Of a stretch of 24,194 nucleotides of DNA, positions 8,897 through 14,919 are shown piece after piece. The notes beneath the pieces were generated by a model that saw only the letters and a program-made list of their open reading frames with translations, was not told the DNA's origin and ran no database searches. Within the stretch, counting starts at the first letter, position 1. The number at the start of each line of letters is the position of its first letter. The stretch comes from Rhizophagus sp. LPA8_4_AMF (Eukaryota; Glomeromycota; Glomeromycetes; Glomerales; Glomeraceae), in the NCBI GenBank assembly GCA_021464525.1, contig JADRCO010000956.1, forward strand, positions 1 through 24,194, in the 5' to 3' direction. The position numbers were made by a program, and so were the translations under genes.

Positions 8897-9247
8897 TTAT
8901 ATCACAGCAACTGCCCTTGATCCATACCTAAAAAGTGAAAGAACGAAAAAAAATTAGTAAAAAAAATTGAGATTAAAAATAAAAATCTGAAAAAAAGACG
9001 CTTACTGCAGCACTGCAGCATCGATCCGATCACTTATTCAAAATTTAAAGGGTGAAAAACGAAAAAGATTAGTAAAAAAATAATTAGGAAAAAAAATTAT
9101 TATTAAAAATAAGAATCGAAAAAAAAAGTGCTTACCGTAACACCGGTATCCAGTGTTGGGTTTTGGACAGATTTTTAGGATTTGGTAAAGTTTTGGACAA
9201 ACTTCCCAACACTGCCGGTATCTGATGATTCTGATCTAGATTTAAGT
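8897..9247 (-). CDS. Possible three-exon mini-gene or gene tail with an exonised transposon
   Basis: Minus-strand splice sites line up. Exon a (9247-9136) follows TTTTTTAG and ends at G|GTAAGC. Exon b (9032-9006) follows AATAAG and ends at A|GTAAGC. Exon c (8927-8897) follows CACTTTTTAG and ends in TAA. The phases agree, and exons b plus c read DRIDAAVLQYGSRAVAVI before the stop. Exon a reads NLDQNHQIP, then an in-frame 24-residue insert made by the element at 9151-9214 plus one target duplication, then VLR. No upstream exon or start was found, so this may be a 3' gene fragment. I do not recognise a domain. Introns would be 103 and 78 nt, similar to those of the large gene downstream. The call is an inference from splice motifs and phase; chance is possible in DNA this AT-rich. 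Confidence 0.35.
8935..9135. repeat. Degenerate direct repeat, about 117 bp apart
   Basis: The segment 'gtgaaa..aacgaaaaa..attagtaaaaaaa', continuing through 'attaaaaataa.aatc' to 'cgctta(c)' at 8935-9006, recurs at 9052-9135. In the mini-gene reading the two copies are the two introns, so intron and flank may have been duplicated together. Confidence 0.5.
9151..9214. mobile_element. 64-bp hAT-like non-autonomous miniature element
   Basis: The ends are perfect 10-bp inverted repeats, CAGTGTTGGG at 9151-9160 and CCCAACACTG at 9205-9214. They are flanked by a perfect 8-bp direct repeat, ccggtatc, at 9143-9150 and 9215-9222. An 8-bp target duplication with CAG...CTG ends is the signature of the hAT superfamily. 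The interior has a direct repeat 'ttttggaca' (9161 and 9191). It encodes no transposase, so it would have moved in trans. The family label is inferred from duplication length and end sequence. Confidence 0.8.
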
Positions 9248-9460
9248 CTAAAAAACAAAATAAATAATAATGTACTTTATATATTTTTTTATTATTGTTA
9301 TAAGTGAAAAAAATTAAAAAAATTCGATTTAAATTAACAAATCGAATATTTGTACAAAAAATTGTTTGGTTTTAGAAAAAAACCAAATCGAAAAATGGAA
9401 AAAACCAGAAAAAAAAACTAGATCATAAAAAAATAAAAAAAATGGTTTAAAAAAAATGGT

Positions 9461-9926
9461 TAATTCGTGATTCATGTAACAACCGGACAAAATCACTATA
9501 ATAATTAGGGGCAAATTAAAAAAATCGGTTTTGCGATTATCTCGTGATCCTGTGATCCAATTTCGATTAATATTTTTTGTCGTATAGCTCTCCACGCCCT
9601 TTACAAAATAAAAAAAGGATCGCCGAAATTGGACCAATAGATCGTGAGATAATCGCAAAACCGATTTTTTCCGGAAGATAACTGGATTCCATATTTCGAA
9701 TCCGATATGCTCCGAAAATAATCATTTTTACGATTATATCACGATCTATTGGTCCAATTTCGGCGATCTTTTTTTTATTTTGTAGAGGGTGTGAAGAGCT
9801 ATACGACAAAATAATGTTAATCAAAATTGAATCACAGGATCACGAGATAATCATAAAACGATTTTTGTTAATTTGCCCCTAATTATTATAGTGATTTTGT
9901 CCGGTTGTTACACGAATCACGAATTA
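9461..9926. mobile_element. Foldback (long inverted repeat) element, about 466 bp
   Basis: Bases 9461 to about 9668 are nearly the reverse complement of about 9718-9926. The outer ends read 'taattcgtgattcatgtaac' and its complement, followed on both sides by 'aaccggacaaaatcac'. Only scattered mismatches interrupt the arms. The left arm has a second, nested inverted repeat: 'aaaatcggttttgcgattat' near 9520 pairs with the complementary stretch near 9650. The whole can fold into a long hairpin with cruciform potential. It has no transposase, and no target duplication could be fixed. The frames at 9329-9658, 9567-9824 and 9905-10090 only reflect this palindrome and its flanks. Confidence 0.8.
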
Positions 9927-10210
9927 AAAATGAAAAAAAAAAAAAAATTTCGGGTTTAACCGGAAAAAAAAATATTAAAATAAAAAAAAAATGGTCTAAA
10001 AACCGAAAATTTTTTTTTTCAAAGTTCGGATACCTGATCTATCACATCGTCCACGAGCGAGCCACGACCATTTGTACAATACACTACTAATGAAGAAATG
10101 CGTGTTACTAAACTTTTTTTCGTTAGCATTATGAGGAAAAAACCGAACCGGATTAAGCCACACAAATCTCCCTGATTGGCTTCTAATAGTATGTCACGGG
10201 TTTTCTAACG
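9927..10210. other. Spacer between foldback element and duplicated 960-bp sequence
   Basis: Poly-A-rich DNA, then a less AT-rich stretch near 10025-10080 and 10140-10200 with no recognisable motif or frame. Confidence 0.45.
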
Positions 10211-11172
10211 TTGATCAATTTTTAATCAGAAAAGTTATATAATTACTAACAGTTTTGATTCATATAGTTTAGATTTATATAGAACCCCTATAATAGTAGG
10301 ATCATAATTTTATAGAATGCTAGATTTATCTTCATAGATGATCAAAATTTTTTTTTTTGTTTCAAGGAATCAAATTTTTATCAAAGAAAAATATTTGCAT
10401 TTTTTGACTCTATCTTCATGATTGTGTCGATTCAATGCAGAATGGAAATATTTTATTTTCTATTATTTCGTTACTTATTAATTAGATATTACGTAAAATA
10501 TATTTAAAATATTGGGCAGTATTAATTCTTTATGTAAGTACTTAGAATTAGAATAGACAGTTTCCAGATCTTATTCACAAGTTTTCAAACTATGGGATGC
10601 AAAGAGTACTAACTTTTTCGGGTGTTGCTTTGTGCCTTTGTTTGATGGCAGACTTGGAATACATACATTAGTATATAAGATATTACATGATTCATAAAAG
10701 ATTTCTTGTATTCCAATAAGCATTTCTATTTTACTGATAATTCTTTAACTGAAGCTGAAAACGTCACTTGCTCAAAGTAAACCATAGTATACTGTATATA
10801 CTGTATAATGGGCAAGATTCATAATATAAAATCAAGTTTAAAATCTAACAGAAGCTAAAAATAATTACGTGATAAAAATAATGCTGCCACTTCAAAGCCT
10901 ACTATTATTATATCTGCGTCTTTGTCTATGGCCGAATCCAAAGAATCTTTCATAAAGATACCAAGACAAATGATGTCATTACAATTCTTATGCACGTTGT
11001 CTTTCTGCGATGGTGCTACAAACACTAAAAGTATGATAAATTTAATATTATTTGTGCGCAATTTGTTATATAGTTTAAAGTCTACTAATCCTGGTGCGAT
11101 GCAACGGATGACTGCTAGTATGATACTAAGCATAAACGTATCTATTGGCCAATTTTATATGAATGAATTTCA
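10211..11172. repeat. Dispersed repeat, copy 1 (about 960 bp)
   Basis: This matches 23203-24142 in direct orientation, offset 12,980 bp through the central part. Bases 10381-11082 show no difference from 23361-24062 on reading row by row. Differences lie only near the ends: small indels before 10380, four transitions at 11082-11108 and an 11-bp segment near 11115 absent from copy 2. No terminal inverted repeat or target duplication was seen at the ends, which begin at 'ttgatcaattttt' and stop after 'atgaatttca'. Confidence 0.88.
10855..11133 (-). CDS. Hypothetical protein inside repeat copy 1 (92 aa, doubtful)
   Basis: The frame begins MLSIILAVIRCIAPG and has one hydrophobic stretch (KFIILLVFVA) and an acidic part (DSLDSAIDKDADIIIVGF). 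The plus strand is open over the same bases (10922-11236, 104 aa), so coding on either strand is unproven. No family is recognised. The same minus frame persists unbroken in copy 2, but the copies are nearly identical, so this says nothing about selection. The initiator Met is lost in copy 2. Confidence 0.2.
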   Translation of the reverse strand: MLSIILAVIRCIAPGLVDFKLYNKLRTNNIKFIILLVFVAPSQKDNVHKNCNDIICLGIFMKDSLDSAIDKDADIIIVGFEVAALFLSRNYF

Positions 11173-11279
11173 ATTTACGAAATCACATATATTGTATTAC
11201 AAACTAGATAACTATATAAAGTTTAATATTCAATAATCTAGTGATCAAACTAAAATATCAAATATCAGACATATATTTA

Positions 11280-11475
11280 ATTTTGATTTTTGTTTTCTTT
11301 TAAATCTTGTATTTCTTTTAATAATTGTTGTATAGTCGCATCAATCATCTTCAATTTTATCAGCATTAACTAAAATACCAACTTGTTCAAATAATTTTTT
11401 CTTCATTTCTGGAAATGTAACTTCGTCCCATTGATCAATCTTTTTAATTCTTCACGAGTCTTATCGACATTAGAA
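11280..11475 (-). pseudogene. Frameshifted C-terminal relic of an unidentified gene
   Basis: The minus strand reads as coding-like pieces in shifting frames: KTREELKRLI, then a segment with KKLFEQVGILVNADKIE, then DATIQQLLKEIQDLKENKN near 11340-11285. The last segment is amphipathic and looks like a coiled coil. The source gene is not recognised. The frame at 11487-11720 (-) next to it shows no motif. Confidence 0.4.
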
Positions 11476-11826
11476 TAATAATATGATTAATATCTTAATA
11501 AACCAAAATTTTTGGATCGGAAAAAGTATTTTTTTTTTATATGAATAAAAGAAAAATAAACTTGGAAAACTATGATTTCCAACGTCTCTAATTTGGCAAT
11601 CATAGGTAAAATAACTCGATTTAAGCCAAAACCTAATAGGAAAAGAGAAATTTGAAATATGAAAATCATATCGTTTTTATTTATAAATTTATATAATTCA
11701 AATGTCAACTCGTGAAACATAATGATCTGATTTTTGATAATATCGCTTCTGTGCTAATAATATCAGATAATAATAATCATAAAGATCGCTTTGCGCTATC
11801 GTAAAATTATTTATGTAGATCAGTGT

Positions 11827-11931
11827 CAGCACCGGGGTGGCAATTTTATCAGCACCGGGTTGACAATTTTATCAGCGCTGAGCTGACAGATTGGTGGCAG
11901 AGTCGATCATTTTTTGTCAGCACAGGGTTGA
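11827..11931. repeat. 22-23 bp minisatellite, left part
   Basis: Units of the form 'cagcaccgggttgacaatttta' begin at 11827, 11850 and 11873, then less regularly near 11898 and 11918. The period is 23 bp where it is regular. Typical unit parts are 'tcagc(a/g)c', 'cgggtt' or 'tgagct', and 'ga(c/t)'. Confidence 0.75.
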
Positions 11932-12112
11932 CCGTTATCTTTTAATATATTACCACAATGAAAATCACGATGAATTAACCCATTTTCATGAATATTATTG
12001 AGACCTCGTGCAATTGCTTGTAAAGTATACAACCTTTCACTCCAATTTGTTGAATTAAAACAATTATTTAAATGTTGTCTTAAACTACCATTTATTATAT
12101 ATCCCATTACTA
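11932..12112 (-). pseudogene. Protein-kinase catalytic-core fragment
   Basis: The minus strand encodes about 60 residues from the middle of a protein kinase. VMGYIINGSLRQHL corresponds to the hinge (usually V-M-E-Y). SERLYTLQAIARGLNNIHENG is helix alphaE. IHRDFHCGNILKDNG is the catalytic loop with His-Arg-Asp and Asn. The glycine loop, the VAIK lysine and the DFG motif are absent, so it cannot be active. The style fits the very large TKL-like kinase family of Rhizophagus. It begins and ends sharply inside a minisatellite, with repeat units on both sides. It is a captured or inserted fragment rather than the remains of a gene decaying in place. The overlapping plus frame at 11998-12180 is a shadow. 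Confidence 0.8.
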
Positions 12113-12290
12113 TGATCTTTTATCAACCCAGTTCTGAAAAAATTGTCAACTCGGTGCTGATCTTTGTCAGCGCCAGATGATATTTTGTCAGCGCTGAGTT
12201 GATCATTGTTAGCACTGAGCTGATCTTTTGTCAGACCCAGACATCAGAACCGTGCTGACCTTTTTGACCAGCTCGGCATACCATAATAAT
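12113..12290. repeat. 22-bp minisatellite, right part
   Basis: Units such as 'tgatctttgtcagcgccaga', 'tgatattttgtcagcgctga' and 'tgatcattgttagcactgag' start near 12123, 12145, 12168, 12189, 12210 and 12232, spaced 21-23 bp, then fade by about 12290. They are the same family as the units at 11827-11931 on the other side of the kinase fragment. Confidence 0.75.
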
Positions 12291-12354
12291 TTGGCAAATC
12301 AGTTGGTCAGGTAAATGAAAATCATTAGATGATTTAGATCGACATTTTACTAGT

Positions 12355-12510
12355 GTTCTGAACAGGTCGGGTCGGGTCAGGTAATTGACCTGACCTGACC
12401 CGAAAGAAAATCGGGTCGGGTTGGGTCGGGTAACTGGCCTGACCTGACCCGAACCGTTGACCCGTTTGACCCGACAGATCAATGGGTCAAACGGGTCAGA
12501 CAGGTCACTT
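12355..12510. repeat. GGGTC-rich hairpin cluster
   Basis: A local GC-rich island in AT-rich DNA, made of 'gggtc' and 'gacc' runs. One hairpin pairs 12368-12383 with 12389-12404 (16-bp arms, one mismatch, 5-base loop). A second pairs 12459-12472 with 12484-12497 (perfect 14-bp arms, 11-base loop). The part at 12412-12450 has the same word content and can pair with either. The minus frame at 12231-12482 reflects this repeat. Confidence 0.8.
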
Positions 12511-12524
12511 TTTTATTATTTAAA

Positions 12525-13395
12525 AACGTCAGGTCCGATGTTTCAATTTAACTTTTTTATTATTAAGAAACGTCGGTTCGACATTTTCAATTAAAAAAAA
12601 GCATTTTTAGCTTTTTTATTATTAAGAAACGTCAGGGCCGACGTATCAATTAAAAAAAAAAGCATTTTTTAGCTTTTTATTATTAAGAAACGTCGGGTCC
12701 AACGTTTCAATTAAAAAAAAAAGCATTTTTAGCTTTTTTATTATTAAAAAAACATCGGGTCTGACGTTTTCAATTAAAAAAAATGCATTTTTTAGATTTT
12801 TATTATTAAGAAACGTCGGTTCGACATTTTCAATTAAAAAAAAGCATTTTTAGCTTTTTTATTATTAAGAAACGTCAGGGCCGACGTATCAATTAAAAAA
12901 AAAAGCATTTTTTAGATTTGTATTATTAAGAAACGTCGGGTCCGACGTTTTCAATTAAAAAAAAGGCATTTTTTAGCTTTTTATTATTAAGAAACGTCGG
13001 AATCGATGTTTTTAATTAAAAAAAATAACTTTTTTAGCTTTAATTATTAAGAAACGTCAGTTCCGACGTTTTTTAATTAAAAAAACCTTCTTTTAATTTT
13101 TAATATTAAGAAACGTCGGGTCCGACGTTTTTAAATTTTAAAAAAAAAATCAGTTTTTTTTAATGTAAGAACGTCAGGTTTGACGTTTTTTATTAAAAAA
13201 TAAATTCTTTTCATTTTTTTCATTAAAATAAAGTTTCTTTTTATTTTTTTTAATGTAAAAACGTTGGGTTCGACGTTTTTCATTAAAAAAAAACTTTATT
13301 TCTATTTTTCTATGTAAAACGCCGAGTTCGACGTTTTCATTATTAAAAGTTATTTTTTTAATTAAAAAATGTCGAGTTTGACATTTTTAATTAAT
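12525..13395. repeat. Satellite of about 60-bp units with palindromic cores
   Basis: About 14-15 head-to-tail units. Each has an imperfect palindrome of the form 'aaacgtcgggtccgacgttt', then 'caattaaaaaaaagca', then 'tttttagcttttttattattaag'. Cores lie near 12528, 12570, 12629, 12690, 12750, 12813, 12873, 12933, 12992, 13053, 13112, 13168, 13260, 13316 and 13366. Units become shorter and more divergent to the right. The units with cores 'cggttcgacatt' and 'agggccgacgta' at 12570 and 12629 recur in the same order at 12813 and 12873, 243 bp later, which shows a four-unit higher-order duplication. Confidence 0.9.
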
Positions 13396-13399
13396 ACTG

Positions 13400-13570
13400 A
13401 TAAACGGATCATCCTATCCAGTATCAACAAAATTTTGGCGTAGTATATTTGGCATCCGAATTCTTGATGATTGGTGCAGTTTCATACTGGCGATAAAAAT
13501 GAAACACTTTATTATAAATTTCTTGAATATGAGGTGGAATGGAATGTTGTGAAATAAATCGTGGTAAGTG
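13400..13570 (-). pseudogene. Coding relic of unknown family
   Basis: The minus strand has an open stretch that looks coding by composition: DLHLPRFISQHSIPPHIQEI, then YNKVFHFYRQYETAPIIK, then KYTTPKFC and a stop. It has no start and abuts the satellite. I do not recognise the family. It may be the C-terminus of a gene whose rest was displaced. Confidence 0.35.
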
Positions 13571-14104
13571 TAAATCGGAAATATTGCATTACTTAATTTT
13601 TTTTTAGTTCATGCTGTAGGTTCGAAAAGTTCTTTTACAGAACATAATTTTTTATATGCAAAGAAAAAAATTGAACTGAAGCGAACGAAACTTTATTATG
13701 ATTTTCAGATACATAGCAAATAAAGAAATGCAGAGAAGCAAATGAAATGTATGATGCTATCAAAGAGGGAGGAGTACGCGGATCCTAGCGAGTCCCAGCA
13801 TCACATTATTTTTTTGCTCTCTCACATTTTTGAAAAATATCTATAACTAATTTATTTCTATCGCTATAGCTAACTACGAGATTCTCACACTTCCTCCAGA
13901 TTTCCGAAATAAATTATCCAACTCATTTCTACAAAAATTTCTCCTATCTATATCACACAAGGTCAAAAAATCGTTAACGTTGATATTGATTGTCCGATTA
14001 ACAGAATTGCGTACCGGCATATTATCAGAATGCGTAACTGATTAACTAATTATCACATCAATCTGCAAAATTCTTTCCCATTTATCCATCGTAATACTTA
14101 AATA
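13571..14104. other. Spacer before the Crinkler-like relic
   Basis: No gene is visible. A less AT-rich stretch at 13770-13805 ('gagtacgcggatcctagcga') has no recognised role. Confidence 0.45.
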
Positions 14105-14441
14105 ATGTCGACTATTGAACTTATTGTTACGCCCGTCACTCTTTGGTGTATTGTTAGAGGAAGTGCATCTGCTTTCAAAGTCAAAGCCGGGATGAATAAT
14201 GATATTTGCGATCTCAGAGGGATAAGAAACCTAACGACTTCGCTAATGTTGACCCCAATAATCTCATACTATGGCACGTCAATGTTGATCATGATGGAAT
14301 TAACACTATTAATGTATGTTAAACGACGACAATAAATTGTTAATATCAGGAAATACGATTGGAGCAACTTTTCATAAACTCAGAGGAACAAACTTCCGAG
14401 TTGTAGTCGGAGTTCCCGCCTTCCCGGTAAGTGAGCCATAA
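14105..14441 (+). pseudogene. Crinkler (CRN)-type N-terminal module, frameshifted
   Basis: The ATG at 14105 opens MSTIELIV, then TLWCIVRGSASAFKVKAGMN and DICDLR. About 40 codons in, the similarity jumps to another frame (KKPNDFANVDPNNLILWHVN), and near 14325 it jumps again (LNDDNKLL, then GATFHKLRGTNFRVVVGVP). The order is a TLWC...F.V start, a K-K-P-N-x-F segment, an L-x-LW-x-V segment, LNDDNKLL and a final GVP. That is the ubiquitin-like N-terminal module of Crinkler proteins as found in Rhizophagus. A GTAAGT at 14427-14432 right after the module could be an old donor site. No effector C-terminus follows. In oomycetes CRN proteins are host-directed effectors; in these fungi their role is less clear. 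Confidence 0.7.
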
Positions 14442-14919
14442 CAAATTTAGTAAACGTGATATAGCATAATTTTTCGTCTTTGTCATATTTGTCAATAATA
14501 CCCGATTAGAGATTATCATTAGATCAAAGGGGGTAGGGCTGTGCGACGTAAAATTTGCATAATTTATGGTTAATATTTTTTGGGTTTCATTCCAGGATTC
14601 TATGCTTATCGCTGAGATTTGCGGGGGTGGGGGGAGATTGGGTGAAGTGAGATCTCGTTTGTCAACCACCATATAATTTAGCAAATCTGATTTTTTTATA
14701 AATATACACACTATTTAGTAACGAAACCATTCTGGCAAAGTTTAGTTTATTAAAATTATTACAATAAATAGCACAAAATTTTATGAAAAGTGCCACAGAA
14801 TCTCTAAATCTCTAATTCACAAAAAATAGGCTCACAGCACAATACAAAATTAGCTTTAATAAATCACAATATTTACTTTTGTCACTATCTAACAATTGAC
14901 CCCTTGAAAAACCATTCCT
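14442..14919. other. Spacer between Crinkler relic and the ATPase gene
   Basis: Contains a G-run ('gcgggggtggggggag') near 14621-14637 and otherwise AT-rich sequence. The minus frame at 14346-14711 overlaps the Crinkler relic and shows no motif. It also holds the 3' end region of the minus-strand gene. Confidence 0.45.

Noticed and set aside
9329..10090. Three frames (9329-9658 -, 9567-9824 -, 9905-10090 +) that look like short genes
   Set aside because: They lie within the foldback element or its poly-A flank; two are mirror readings of the same palindrome and have no motif.
11487..11720. A 77-residue minus frame next to the 11280-11475 relic as its upstream exon
   Set aside because: There is no splice signal pair in phase and no coding-like motif; the frame is hydrophobic and AT-driven.
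12231..12482. Minus frame of 83 residues rich in Arg, Pro and Gly
   Set aside because: It only reads the GGGTC-rich hairpin repeats and the minisatellite; its composition follows the repeat.
12525..13395. CRISPR-like array of palindromic repeats and spacers
   Set aside because: The parts between palindromes are themselves repeated, there are no unique spacers and no cas genes, and the host is a eukaryote.
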